A stretch of DNA of 33,276 bases from Holophagaceae bacterium UBA1801 (GCA_002319925.1 DCFP01000165.1:1-33276); one strand, 5' to 3'; positions 23,314 to 31,560 are shown, counted from the stretch's first letter. Numbers and translations are program-made. Notes: generated by a model from the letters alone, not told the origin.

Positions 23314-24273
23314 TCACAGATCCCGATGGCTTCTGAATCCGCCCAGGGATGTGGCTTCCGTGATGGCGCGGATCACGGCTTGTTCCATGGCCCGGGACGC
23401 CAGGAGACCCACAGTACTCAGGTCCATTTCCTCTTCACCCAGGGACAGGGCGAAGATGGTGTCCCCATCGACCATGGTGTGGGCGGGTCGCATGGTGCGG
23501 GCGAAGCCGTCGTGGGCCATGGACGCCAGCTTGGTGGCCTGGGCCTTGGTGAGGCGGGCATTGGTGACCACGGCGCCGATGGTCGTGTTGCCCGCGAAGC
23601 GGTTGGTGGCCGCCTGCTGCTGGATCATCACGGCTTCCGCATCCAGGAAGGCGAAGGGCCCCCGCTGATGCACGCCAGCGAGGATTTGACCGTTCGATGG
23701 ATCGATGACATCCCCGAGGCAGTTCACGGCAACAACAGCGCCCACCAACACGTTGCCCGATTTCAGGCAACAGGCGCCGAGCCCGCCCTTCATGGCGTGA
23801 TCCATGCCGAGGACCTTGCCCACCGTGGCGCCGGTGCCCGCACCCACGGAACCTTCCGCGAATGCACCCGATTCCGAAACAAGGCACGCTTGATAGCCCA
23901 TGGCCTTGTCGGGTCGCACCTTGGGATCGCCGCAGACCAGATCGAAGAGCACCGCGCCGGTGACGATGGGTACCTTGGCCACACCCACGTCGAAGCCGAT
24001 GCCGCGCTCCTCCAGGTAAGCCATCACACCGGATCCCGCATCCAGGCCGAAGGCGCTGCCGCCCGCCAGGAACACGGCATGGATGCGCTCCACCAGATTC
24101 TCGGGGCGCAGCAGATCCGTCTCGCGGGTGCCCGGCGCGCCGCCTCGAACATCCACGCCTGCGACGGCGCCGGTCTCACAAATCAGCACCGTGCAGCCCG
24201 TGGCACCCTCGAGGTCCTGGGCATTCCCGAGCCGGAGCCGGGGAATGCTCGTGATGGGGACGATCTCAGTCAT
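23314..24273 (-). CDS. P1-family peptidase (S58, DmpA/BapA-like aminopeptidase)
   Basis: A 319-residue member of the self-processing Ntn-type S58 family (L-aminopeptidase/D-esterase). TRETDLLRPENLVERIHAVFLAGGSAFGLDAGSG is the family's N-terminal signature. GSVGAGTGATVGK follows. The processing region is NTTIGAVVTNARLTKAQ, with Thr230 (or Thr231) after Asn229 as the likely nucleophile; DmpA itself has Ser. Such enzymes cleave N-terminal residues from small peptides or amides. The start is one base after the asd stop, so it belongs to the threonine operon. Why a peptidase is there is unclear. Confidence 0.88.
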   Translation of the reverse strand: MTEIVPITSIPRLRLGNAQDLEGATGCTVLICETGAVAGVDVRGGAPGTRETDLLRPENLVERIHAVFLAGGSAFGLDAGSGVMAYLEERGIGFDVGVAKVPIVTGAVLFDLVCGDPKVRPDKAMGYQACLVSESGAFAEGSVGAGTGATVGKVLGMDHAMKGGLGACCLKSGNVLVGAVVAVNCLGDVIDPSNGQILAGVHQRGPFAFLDAEAVMIQQQAATNRFAGNTTIGAVVTNARLTKAQATKLASMAHDGFARTMRPAHTMVDGDTIFALSLGEEEMDLSTVGLLASRAMEQAVIRAITEATSLGGFRSHRDL

Positions 24274-24274
24274 C

Positions 24275-25381
24275 TCAGATCCGCTTCGAGCCCAGCAAGA
24301 TGAGCAGCATGCGCCGCACGGGTTCCGCGGCGCCCCAGAGGAGCTGGTCGCCCACGGTGAAGACCGTGAGGTATTCGGGACCCAGGTTCATCTTGCGGAT
24401 GCGGCCTACGGGCACAGCGAGAGTGCCATTTACGGCGGCAGGGGAAAGCTCCCGCAGCGTGGCCTCCTTGGTGTTCTCCACGATCTTCACCCAGGGATTG
24501 TGGGCCTTGAGGGCGGCGATGATCTCGCTGAGTGGCACCTCCCTCGTGAGTTTGACGGTTACGGCTTGGCTATGGCAGCGCATGGCGCCGATGCGCACGC
24601 ACTGGCCGTCCACGGGGATCTGCTTCTTCGTGCCCAGGATCTTGTTGGTCTCGGCGATGCCCTTCCATTCTTCGCGGGTCTGGCCGTTCTCCATGGGTTT
24701 GTCGATCCAGGGAATGAGGCTTCCCGCCAGGGGCGCGCCGAAGTTTTCCGTGGGGAAGACGCCGTTCCGGAGCAATCCGCTCACAGCGCGGTCCAGGTCC
24801 AGGATGTCCGCCTTGTCGTCGAGAATGGCGGGATCCACACCGCCGATGGCCTTCATCTGGCGCACCAGCTCCCGCATGTTCTTCGCGCCAGCGCCCGAAG
24901 CGGCCTGGTAGGTCATGGTGCTCATCCATTCCACCCAGTCCCGCTGGAAGAGCCCGCCCAGGCCCATGAGCATGAGGCTCACGGTGCAATTGCCGCCGAT
25001 GTAGTCCTTGATGCCCTTGGCCAGCCCTTCGTCGATGACCTGGCGGTTCACGGGATCCAGGATGATGATGGCGTCGTCCTTCATGCGCAGGGCCGAGGCC
25101 GCATCGATCCAGTAACCCTTCCAGCCCGCGGCGCGAAGCTTCGGATGCACCTCGTTGGTGTAGTCGCCACCCTGGCAAGTGACGACGATGTCCAGCGCCG
25201 ACAGTGCCTCGATGCTGAAGGCATCCAGTAAGGCTGAGCCCGATGGACCCTTCCCGCCGATCTGCGAAGTGGAGAAATAGACGGCCTCGAAGCTGCCGTC
25301 GAAATCCTTTTCTTCTTCCATGCGCTGCAGGAGCACTGACCCGACCATGCCGCGCCAACCGATGAAACCGACCTTCTTCAT
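24275..25381 (-). CDS. asd: Aspartate-semialdehyde dehydrogenase
   Basis: Reduces aspartyl phosphate to aspartate semialdehyde with NADPH, the branch point to Thr, Met, Lys and diaminopimelate. At 368 residues it matches the gamma-proteobacterial (E. coli) type. The NADP loop is GFIGWRGMVGSVL (5-17). The catalytic Cys132 is in GGNCTVSLMLMG, and YQAASGAGAKNMREL and a later MRCHSQAVTVKL carry the active-site Arg/His region. It follows thrC by 18 bp and precedes the P1 peptidase by one base. It complements ThrA, which makes and uses its substrates on both sides of this step. Confidence 0.96.
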   Translation of the reverse strand: MKKVGFIGWRGMVGSVLLQRMEEEKDFDGSFEAVYFSTSQIGGKGPSGSALLDAFSIEALSALDIVVTCQGGDYTNEVHPKLRAAGWKGYWIDAASALRMKDDAIIILDPVNRQVIDEGLAKGIKDYIGGNCTVSLMLMGLGGLFQRDWVEWMSTMTYQAASGAGAKNMRELVRQMKAIGGVDPAILDDKADILDLDRAVSGLLRNGVFPTENFGAPLAGSLIPWIDKPMENGQTREEWKGIAETNKILGTKKQIPVDGQCVRIGAMRCHSQAVTVKLTREVPLSEIIAALKAHNPWVKIVENTKEATLRELSPAAVNGTLAVPVGRIRKMNLGPEYLTVFTVGDQLLWGAAEPVRRMLLILLGSKRI

Positions 25382-25399
25382 TGTTGTTCCTTGTGAGTG

Positions 25400-26689
25400 T
25401 TAGTTGAGGAGCTCGTTTTTCAAGGCCTCGAAATCCGCCGCCAGGGATCTGGGCTTGCCGGAGGAAGCCAGCGCGCCAGCCAGGCTTGGCGGTGTTTCAA
25501 GGGAGAGATTCATCTTGTTCTGGAGAAGCTCCGCGGATTTCGCGGGGTGGGCTGTGGCGAGGAGGATGCCCACCTCGGTCAAGCCCAACCGCTCCTGCAG
25601 AACGTTGTGCGCCACGGCGGCGTGGGGATCCGGAAGATACCCGGCCGCGTTCATCTCCCACATGGATTTCCGTGTTTCCGCATCGGTGCAGCTGCCCCAC
25701 CGGAAGGCGGCGCGCATGGCGTCGAAATTGTTGTTGAAGAGATGCTGGATGCGTTCCCAGTTGCTGGGATGGCCTGCATCCATTCCCTGGGCGAGGGTGG
25801 AGACCGCAGGGCGAGGCTTGAACTGGCCCGTATCCAGATACCGCGGCACGCTCGCATTCTCGTTGGTGGCGATGACGAAGGCCTTCACGGGCAGACCCAT
25901 GCGTTGGGCCAGCAGCCCGGCGTAGAGGTTCCCGCAATTGCCGCAAGGCACCGCGATCACGGGCGCATCCCGCAGGGAGAGCGCCTGAAGCTGGGCCACG
26001 GCTTCGAAGTACACCACGACCTGGGCGAGGATGCGGCCGAGGTTGAGACTGTTGACGGAGGTGAGGTTCAGCCCCGAGGCCAGCTCCCGGTCCTCGAAAC
26101 AGCGATTCACGAGGTTCTGGCAATCGTCGTACGAACCTTCCACCGCGTAGTTCAGGATGTTCGCGTCGAAGGCGGTGCACTGTCGCTCCTGCACCGTGGG
26201 GATCAGTCCCTCCGGGTGGAGCACGATGGCCCGGAAGCCCTTCCGCTTCCAGAAGGCATGGACGGCAGCCGCACCGGTGTTGCCCGTGGTGGCGGTGAGC
26301 ACGGTCCGCAGCTTCATCCCCTCTTTGTCGGCGATGAGCGAGAGGGTGTTGGCCACCAAGCGGCAGCCGAAGTCCTGGAAGGCCAGGGTCGGCCCATGGA
26401 ACAGTTCCAATGCGAAGATCCGCTCCCGGAAGAGCCGGAGCGGCACGGGAAAGTCGAAGCTCTCCCGCACCAGGGCATCCAGCTCATCCCGGTCCAGTTC
26501 CCCATCCAGCATGCGGTGCAGGATCTCCACGGAACGGGAGTGGAAATCCATCTCGAGGAGCCGGGGGATATCACGGAAGCAGGGCAGCGGGTCGGGCACG
26601 TAGAGCCCGCCGCCGCTGGGCACGCACGCCTGGACGGCCTCCAGGAAGGAGGCGCGATTCCGGGGATTTTGCGTGCTCACCAGTCGCAT
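25400..26689 (-). CDS. thrC: Threonine synthase (PLP lysine replaced by Gln)
   Basis: A 429-residue fold-type II PLP enzyme of the E. coli ThrC class, which turns O-phosphohomoserine into threonine. The whole length aligns by eye: LELFHGPTLAF at 94-104, LTATTGNTGAA, LNLTSVNSLNLGRILAQVVYF-like region, and ATAHPAKS near the end. The odd point is residue 105. The motif reads FQDFG (codon CAG at 26375-26377), where family members have FKDFG with the Lys that forms the Schiff base with PLP. The phosphate-loop SGNFG is also changed, to CGNCG. The gene sits 15 bp after thrA and 18 bp before asd. It is either inactive, altered in chemistry, or carries a sequence error. Confidence 0.85.
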   Translation of the reverse strand: MRLVSTQNPRNRASFLEAVQACVPSGGGLYVPDPLPCFRDIPRLLEMDFHSRSVEILHRMLDGELDRDELDALVRESFDFPVPLRLFRERIFALELFHGPTLAFQDFGCRLVANTLSLIADKEGMKLRTVLTATTGNTGAAAVHAFWKRKGFRAIVLHPEGLIPTVQERQCTAFDANILNYAVEGSYDDCQNLVNRCFEDRELASGLNLTSVNSLNLGRILAQVVVYFEAVAQLQALSLRDAPVIAVPCGNCGNLYAGLLAQRMGLPVKAFVIATNENASVPRYLDTGQFKPRPAVSTLAQGMDAGHPSNWERIQHLFNNNFDAMRAAFRWGSCTDAETRKSMWEMNAAGYLPDPHAAVAHNVLQERLGLTEVGILLATAHPAKSAELLQNKMNLSLETPPSLAGALASSGKPRSLAADFEALKNELLN

Positions 26690-26704
26690 GGACCCGCCTT
26701 CGCT

Positions 26705-29179
26705 TCAGGATACCGCCCTTGTGGACACCAGTCGGAGGACATCGGACAGGACGCCTGCCGCCGTCACCTCTCCACCCGCGCCGTAGCCACGGATGACCAT
26801 GGGGTGCGGCTGGTAGCGCTCCGTGAGGAAGGAGAGGGCGTTCTCGCCGCCCTTGATGACATGGAGGGGATGCTCGTAGCCCACGGCCTGCAGGCCCACC
26901 CGGCAGCCTTCGGGCGTGATGCTGCCGATGTAGCGCAACACCTGGCCCTTGGCCCGCAGGGTCTCCACACGCTCTTTGAACTCCTTGTCCAGCTGGGGCA
27001 GCCGGGCCATGAAGCCCTCGATGTCACCGCTGGCGTCGAAGTGGGCCGGGAGGAGGCCTTCCACGGCGACATCCGAGAGTTCCAGCTCCAGGCCGATCTC
27101 CCGGGCGAGGATGAGGAGCTTGCGCGCCACGTCCATGCCGTTCAAGTCGTCCCGGGGATCGGGTTCCGTAAACCCGCGTTCCTTGGCGGCCCGGACGGAT
27201 TCGGACAGAGCGCTTCCATCCCCCAGCAGGCCGAGGATGAAGGACATGGAGCCCGAGAGAATACCTTCGAAGCGCAGCACATGATCGCCGGTCTTCACCA
27301 GATTCTTCACAGTGTCGATGACCGGCAGGCCCGCGCCCACGTTGGTCTCGTAGAGGAAGCGGCGGGCATGTCTGGCCGCTCGCTTCCGCAGCTCCTGGTA
27401 GAAGGCGAGGTTCGAGCTGTTGGCCTTCTTGTTGGCCACCACGAGATGGAGGCCCGCGTCGAAGATCTCCGGGTAGCGGGCCGTCAGTTCGGCGCTGGAG
27501 GTGCAATCCACGAACACCGGCAGCGTGGGTCGTCGCGACCGCATGAAGGCCAGCACGCGGTCCAGGTTCGTGGCCTCGCCCATGGTGGCCAGGTCCTCCC
27601 GCCAATGGGTGAGATCAATGCCGCGGTTCTCCAGGCGCATGCGCTTGTCATCGGCCAGGGCCACGACGCGCACCTCCAGGCCACTTTCCAGGAAGCGGGG
27701 CTGCTGGCGCTGGATCTGGCCCAAGAGGCAGCCGCCCACGTTGCCTGCGCCGAAGAGCACGATCTCCAGGACCTCGCAGGTGTCGAAGAAGCGGTGATGC
27801 ACATGGGCCATGGCCCGCTCGCCGTCCGTTTCCTTCACCACCGCGGAGATGATGCGCTCGCTGGACCCCTGGGCGATGGCCACCACGTTGCAGTCCACAT
27901 CCGCCAGGGCGTCGAAGAAGGTGCCTGCCACGCCCACTTTCAGGTGCATGCCGTCGCCCACGATGCTTAGGATGGCAAGGCCCTCGGTGAGTTCGATGCG
28001 GTCCACGAGGCCCGCGGCCAGTTCAGCCCGGAAGGCCTCCTGCAGGGCTTCCACGGCCCGGGGGCCGTCCGGCGACTTCACGCAGAAGCAGATGGAAACT
28101 TCGGAAGAACTCTGGGTGATGAGCATGACCGAGATGTCCCGCCGCGCCAGGGCGCTGAACACCCGGGCTGCAATGCCGGGCACGCCGGGCATGCCGGAGC
28201 CCGTGACGTTCACGAGGACCACGTCCTTCAGGAAGGAGATGCCGCGGGGACCCCGGGCCGGCGTGGCCACGTCCTTCTTCACCAAGGTGCCGGGGTGCTC
28301 GGGCTTGAAGCTGTTGCAGACGCGGATGGGAATGCCCAGGCCGCGCACGGGCGTGATGGTCTTGGGGTGCAGCACCTTGGCGCCGAAGTGGGCCAGTTCC
28401 ATGGCTTCGTCGAAGCTCACCTCAGGAATGGAGAAGGCATCCGGCACCACGCGGGGATCGGCGCTGAAGATCCCTTCCACGTCCGTCCAGATCTCGAGGA
28501 GATCGGCGTCCAGAGCCTGGGCCGCCAGTGCCGCGCTGTAGTCGGAGCCGCCCCGGCCCAGGGAGACGATCTTGCCTTGGGGATCGCCACCGAAGAAGCC
28601 CGGCAGCAGCCAGAGGCGCTTGCCGTTGGTGCGCAGGGGCTGGAACTGGGCCCGGATCTCATCGAGATGGGGTCGCGCCTGGATGGGATCGCCGTTGGCG
28701 ATGATGAATTCCCGGGGATCGAGGTAATGGGGATCCAGTCTGCGCGCCTTGAGAAGCGCCAGCAGAATGGCGCAGGAAGCCCGTTCGCCGAGGCTCGACA
28801 CCTGGGCCAGGATCGAAGGCGAGCACTCGTCCAGCAGCGAAACGCCCTTCAGGAGCCGATCGCACTCCGCCACGAGGTCCGCCAGTTCCTCCCGCAGGGG
28901 TGGGGCGTGTTCTCCCAGTTCCCCTTGGAGTTCCGCAATGGCCGCCTCGTGGATATCCCGGAACTTCTCCAGCAGGTGTTCGTTCTCCTGGCGGGATCCA
29001 GGATCCACGGCCTTGACGAGGAGATTGGTGACCCCCGCCATGGCGGAAGCCACCAGACACACGCGGTCCGAGACCAGGGCCCCCTCCACGAGATCCACGA
29101 CGCTGCGCATGCGTTTGGCGTCGCCGACGCTGGTACCACCGAACTTCATGACGCGGATGGATTGGGTTTGGTTGGACAT
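26705..29179 (-). CDS. thrA: Bifunctional aspartate kinase / homoserine dehydrogenase
   Basis: An 824-residue enzyme (E. coli ThrA is 820). The kinase half (about 1-290) begins VMKFGGTSVGDAKRM and includes GRGGSDYSAALAAQALDADLLEIWTDVEGIFSADPR. Two ACT-type regulatory segments follow (about 310-460; SSSEVSICFCV and AIAQGSSERIISAVV), where threonine feedback would act. The homoserine dehydrogenase half (about 463-824) shows the NAD(P) loop VLFGAGNVGG, VDCTSS, NKKANSS, and the GILSGSMSFILG and FTEPDPRDDLNGMDVARKLLILARE active-site blocks. It is the first enzyme gene of the operon, controlled by the leader/attenuator at 29211-29399. Confidence 0.96.
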   Translation of the reverse strand: MSNQTQSIRVMKFGGTSVGDAKRMRSVVDLVEGALVSDRVCLVASAMAGVTNLLVKAVDPGSRQENEHLLEKFRDIHEAAIAELQGELGEHAPPLREELADLVAECDRLLKGVSLLDECSPSILAQVSSLGERASCAILLALLKARRLDPHYLDPREFIIANGDPIQARPHLDEIRAQFQPLRTNGKRLWLLPGFFGGDPQGKIVSLGRGGSDYSAALAAQALDADLLEIWTDVEGIFSADPRVVPDAFSIPEVSFDEAMELAHFGAKVLHPKTITPVRGLGIPIRVCNSFKPEHPGTLVKKDVATPARGPRGISFLKDVVLVNVTGSGMPGVPGIAARVFSALARRDISVMLITQSSSEVSICFCVKSPDGPRAVEALQEAFRAELAAGLVDRIELTEGLAILSIVGDGMHLKVGVAGTFFDALADVDCNVVAIAQGSSERIISAVVKETDGERAMAHVHHRFFDTCEVLEIVLFGAGNVGGCLLGQIQRQQPRFLESGLEVRVVALADDKRMRLENRGIDLTHWREDLATMGEATNLDRVLAFMRSRRPTLPVFVDCTSSAELTARYPEIFDAGLHLVVANKKANSSNLAFYQELRKRAARHARRFLYETNVGAGLPVIDTVKNLVKTGDHVLRFEGILSGSMSFILGLLGDGSALSESVRAAKERGFTEPDPRDDLNGMDVARKLLILAREIGLELELSDVAVEGLLPAHFDASGDIEGFMARLPQLDKEFKERVETLRAKGQVLRYIGSITPEGCRVGLQAVGYEHPLHVIKGGENALSFLTERYQPHPMVIRGYGAGGEVTAAGVLSDVLRLVSTRAVS

Positions 29180-29210
29180 GGCGGCCTCACAGGTTGGAAG
29201 GGTGAATGCG

Positions 29211-29278
29211 AAAAGCCCCGCGTGGGATTCGCGGGGCGGAAACGGAAGGGATCGTTCTAGATCAAGCCGTCCACGCCC
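29211..29278 (-). terminator. thr-operon attenuator (antiterminator/terminator)
   Basis: On the minus strand GCCCCGCG (29237-29230), a 7-base loop and CGCGGGGC-equivalent arm (29222-29215), then TTTT (29214-29211), form an intrinsic terminator 32 bases upstream of thrA. An alternative pairing is possible between GGGCGTGGACGG (29278-29267) and CCGTTTCCGCCC (29245-29234), 11 of 12 positions counting G-U. It overlaps the terminator's 5' arm. The first segment lies in the last codons of the leader ORF. A ribosome stalled on the Thr codons leaves it free (antitermination), and one that reaches the stop covers it (termination). Confidence 0.78.
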
Positions 29279-29399
29279 TCGACCGGGAACCGGTACCGGT
29301 ACCCATGGTGCAGGTAGTGGACTTAATATTCAGGCCGCAGATCCCCATCCCGACGCCAATGCCGGAGGCGGAGGAAATCTCGTCAGCCGCGAAACACAT
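29262..29399 (-). CDS. thrL: thr operon leader peptide
   Basis: A 45-codon ORF (or 28 codons if the ATG at 29348-29346 is used) ending 26 bases before the attenuator hairpin. It carries five Thr codons in a nine-codon stretch, STTCTMGTGT, and two Ile codons upstream (GICGLNI), the same control amino acids as E. coli thrL. The tail is GSRSRAWTA. Neither start has a strong Shine-Dalgarno sequence, so the true start is uncertain. The function would be to sense charged tRNA-Thr (perhaps Ile) and set read-through into thrA-thrC-asd. The remaining part of the gap, 29400-29542, shows only possible weak promoter words. Confidence 0.65.
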   Translation of the reverse strand: MCFAADEISSASGIGVGMGICGLNIKSTTCTMGTGTGSRSRAWTA

Positions 29400-29542
29400 G
29401 ATCTCTAAACTCGCCCATCCATGGATTCGCGTCAATACCCAAATAGCTTATGCCGCCATTAGTGTCCACCTTACGATGAGGACCGGACTCGTTCCGAAGT
29501 GGAAAATTCCCTGCGACAATAAGGACCCTCTGGAGGTGCCCC

Positions 29543-30190
29543 ATGCCTTTGCTTCTCGGCCATCGAGGCTATTCCGCGAAGCATCTGGAGAACTCCATGG
29601 AGGCCTTCCGCGCGGCCCTGGCCGCGGGCATGGACGGTTTCGAGCTGGATGTGCAGCCCACCCAGGATGGCGTCTGCATGGTGCTGCACGACGACGATCT
29701 ATCGCGCACCGCGAAAGGCAGCGGCGTACTCCGGCGCATGAAATCCACGACACTGCCTCCGCTGAAGAATGGCGAGGAGGTACCACGACTGTCGGATGTG
29801 CTGGATCTTCCCGCCAAGCTCATCAACGTCGAACTCAAGGGCGAGCCCGGCTGGCAGCAGGCCCTGGCCGCCGTGGAAGCCTCGGAGGCTCTGGACCGCG
29901 TCCTCTTCTCCAGCTTCGAGCACAGCGAGTCGCTCCAGCTCTGGGCCGCCTGCCCCGCCGCCCGCTGCGGCTTCCTCTGGGAAACCGATGAAGCCAATGA
30001 CCTGACCACGGAAGAACTGGACGATCTCCCCGCCGAACTCATGCTCCACCTACCCCTTCGGGCGGTTGCCAAGCGCCCCGACTTCTGGCGCCCCTACGCT
30101 TCCCGCATCGCCCTTTGGGGAATGAAGGTGCCCAAGGAGGCCGATGGGCTGGGATTTGCTCCCGCGATCCTCATTGCCGACGGAGTGTGA
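29543..30190 (+). CDS. Glycerophosphodiester phosphodiesterase
   Basis: Hydrolyses glycerophosphodiesters to glycerol-3-phosphate and an alcohol. The 215-residue TIM-barrel is shorter than the usual 240-250. The catalytic His-Arg pair is at 7-8 (GHRGYSAKHLENS). The metal ligands Glu34 and Asp36 are in FELDVQPTQDG, and His49 is in VLHDDDLSRT. INVELKGE (about 95-102) gives a further metal-site Glu. The C-terminal barrel strand is abbreviated (APAILIADGV). TGGAGGTG is a good ribosome-binding site. No signal peptide, so a cytosolic UgpQ-like role is likely. Confidence 0.92.
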   Translation: MPLLLGHRGYSAKHLENSMEAFRAALAAGMDGFELDVQPTQDGVCMVLHDDDLSRTAKGSGVLRRMKSTTLPPLKNGEEVPRLSDVLDLPAKLINVELKGEPGWQQALAAVEASEALDRVLFSSFEHSESLQLWAACPAARCGFLWETDEANDLTTEELDDLPAELMLHLPLRAVAKRPDFWRPYASRIALWGMKVPKEADGLGFAPAILIADGV

Positions 30191-30194
30191 TCAG

Positions 30195-30290
30195 GAGTGG
30201 TCAGTGGCCGGTGGTCTGTGGTCAGTTGTTAGGTGGGCGCCTATGGCGCCCCTCATTAACTGACCACCGACCCCTGACCCCTGACCACTC
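30195..30290. repeat. GGTCAGTGG-type palindromic repeat, copy 2
   Basis: A 96-bp palindrome starting four bases after the phosphodiesterase stop. The outer arms GAGTGGTCAG (30195-30204) and CTGACCACTC (30281-30290) are exact. A second pair, GTGGTCAGTTGTTA and TAACTGACCAC, lies inside, and the centre has GGGCGCC-tat-GGCGCCC. The words GTGGTCAG, GGCC and CCCCTGACC match those in the element at 107-191. It may also act as a transcript-end hairpin. Confidence 0.7.
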
Positions 30291-30312
30291 TGCTAGGATT
30301 GAAACCAGAAGC

Positions 30313-30373
30313 GAGGATCCGTGCGAGATCCTCAATCAGAACGGACCCGGAACCGATCCTTTGCGGACGGTTC
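30313..30373 (+). promoter_or_regulatory. Hairpin-rich leader upstream of ornithine carbamoyltransferase
   Basis: The 177 bp before the carbamoyltransferase hold two hairpins: GAGGATC/GATCCTC (30313-30319 and 30327-30333, 7-base loop) and GAACCGATCC/GGACGGTTC (30350-30359 and 30365-30373, one bulge). A palindrome GAATGCATTC follows at 30404-30413. It has TGAAT/ATTC halves like an ARG box, but the spacing is too short. No known riboswitch is recognised. I see no clear promoter. Confidence 0.3.
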
Positions 30374-30467
30374 TTGAAGCATCAGGGAACGGGCAGTCCC
30401 GCTGAATGCATTCCTCTACTTGGCAAGATCCTCAACTGGGTTGAGTGAACATCCAAAGGAGCCTCCC

Positions 30468-31457
30468 ATGGCCGTCAACCTCAAAGGTCGCAGCTTCCTC
30501 ACCCTCATGGACTTCACGCCCCTGGAAGTCCGCTACCTGCTGGACCTCAGCCACGATCTGAAGACCAAGAAGCGCCAGGGCGTCTTCAACTACCTGCTCA
30601 AGGGCAAGAACATCGTTCTTCTTTTTGAGAAAGCCTCCACCCGCACCCGCTGCGCCTTTGAAGTGGCCGCGCTGGAAGAGGGCGCCCACGTGACCTTCTT
30701 GGATTCCAACAGCTCCCAGATGGGCAAGAAAGAATCGCTGGAAGATTCCGCCAAGGTCCTGGGCCGCTTTTACGACGGCATCGAGTACCGCGGCTTCAAG
30801 CAGAGCGTGGTGGAAGAGCTGGCCAAGCACTCCGGCGTGCCCGTGTGGAACGGCCTCACGGATATCGATCACCCGACCCAGATCCTCGCCGACTTCCTCA
30901 CCATCGAGGAGCACTGCAGCAAGCCCCTCAACAAGGTGAAGCTGGTATTCTGCGGCGATATCCGCAACAACATGAGCTACGCCCTGATGTACGGTGCTGC
31001 CAAGACCGGCATGCACTTCGTCGGCTTCGGTCCCAAGAGCCTGAACCCCGACGAGAAGATCCTGGCCAAAGTCCGCGAAGTGGCAAAGGAGACCGGCGCC
31101 AAGATCGAGATCACGGACAACGCCGATGAAGCCATGAAGGGCGCCGACGTGCTTTACACCGATGTCTGGGCTTCCATGGGCGAGGAGGCCCAGATCCCCG
31201 AACGCGTGAAGCAGCTCACCCCCTTCAAGGTCACCATGGAACTCATCCAGAAGACTGGCAATCCCGACGTGCTCTTCCTGCACTGCCTGCCCGCCTTCCA
31301 TGACTTCGAGACCAAGCTGGCCAAGGAGCAGAAGGAGCTGGGTCACGATATCCGCGAAGTCACCGACGAGGTCTTCCGCAGCCGCCACAGCGTGGTCTTC
31401 GACGAAGCCGAGAACCGCATGCACACGATCAAAGCGGTCATGGTAGCGACCCTCTAA
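30468..31457 (+). CDS. arcB: Ornithine carbamoyltransferase (probably catabolic)
   Basis: A 329-residue enzyme. The start at 30468 is set by AAAGGAG 7 bases upstream; the frame is open 16 codons further but without similarity. It has the carbamoyl-phosphate motif STRTR (57-61), DHPTQILADFLT, the GDIRNNMSYALMYGAAKTGM second domain, and the HCLPAFHD ornithine-loop. The neighbouring gene is a carbamate kinase, so I favour the catabolic ArcB role (citrulline + phosphate to ornithine + carbamoyl phosphate) over anabolic ArgF. Sequence alone does not separate them. arcA is not in the window. Confidence 0.9.
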   Translation: MAVNLKGRSFLTLMDFTPLEVRYLLDLSHDLKTKKRQGVFNYLLKGKNIVLLFEKASTRTRCAFEVAALEEGAHVTFLDSNSSQMGKKESLEDSAKVLGRFYDGIEYRGFKQSVVEELAKHSGVPVWNGLTDIDHPTQILADFLTIEEHCSKPLNKVKLVFCGDIRNNMSYALMYGAAKTGMHFVGFGPKSLNPDEKILAKVREVAKETGAKIEITDNADEAMKGADVLYTDVWASMGEEAQIPERVKQLTPFKVTMELIQKTGNPDVLFLHCLPAFHDFETKLAKEQKELGHDIREVTDEVFRSRHSVVFDEAENRMHTIKAVMVATL

Positions 31458-31465
31458 CAGAAAAC

Positions 31466-31535
31466 GGAACCGCTAAAAACGCGAAAACGCCTCGCGCACG
31501 CAAAAGATTTTTTTATTCGCGACTTTCGCGGTTCC
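31466..31535. repeat. Imperfect palindrome between arcB and arcC
   Basis: GGAACCGC (31466-31473) and GCGGTTCC (31528-31535) are exact inverses, and the pairing extends with four mismatches to 21-bp arms. The centre holds a run of seven T (31508-31514 region) and A-rich stretches, unlike the GC-rich genes on both sides. In RNA it could fold into a long hairpin that separates arcB and arcC expression or stabilises the 3' end. It may be a mobile palindromic element. Confidence 0.5.
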
Positions 31536-31560
31536 AGTCTTTGATTCTTGAGGTATCGAT

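Noticed and set aside
25397..27970. 857-codon plus-strand ORF opposite thrA and thrC
   Set aside because: An antisense shadow rich in His, Gly and Glu, overlapping well-supported threonine genes.
30402..30414. ARG box upstream of the carbamoyltransferase
   Set aside because: The TGAAT and ATTC halves are only 2 bases apart, shorter than in the ArgR consensus.
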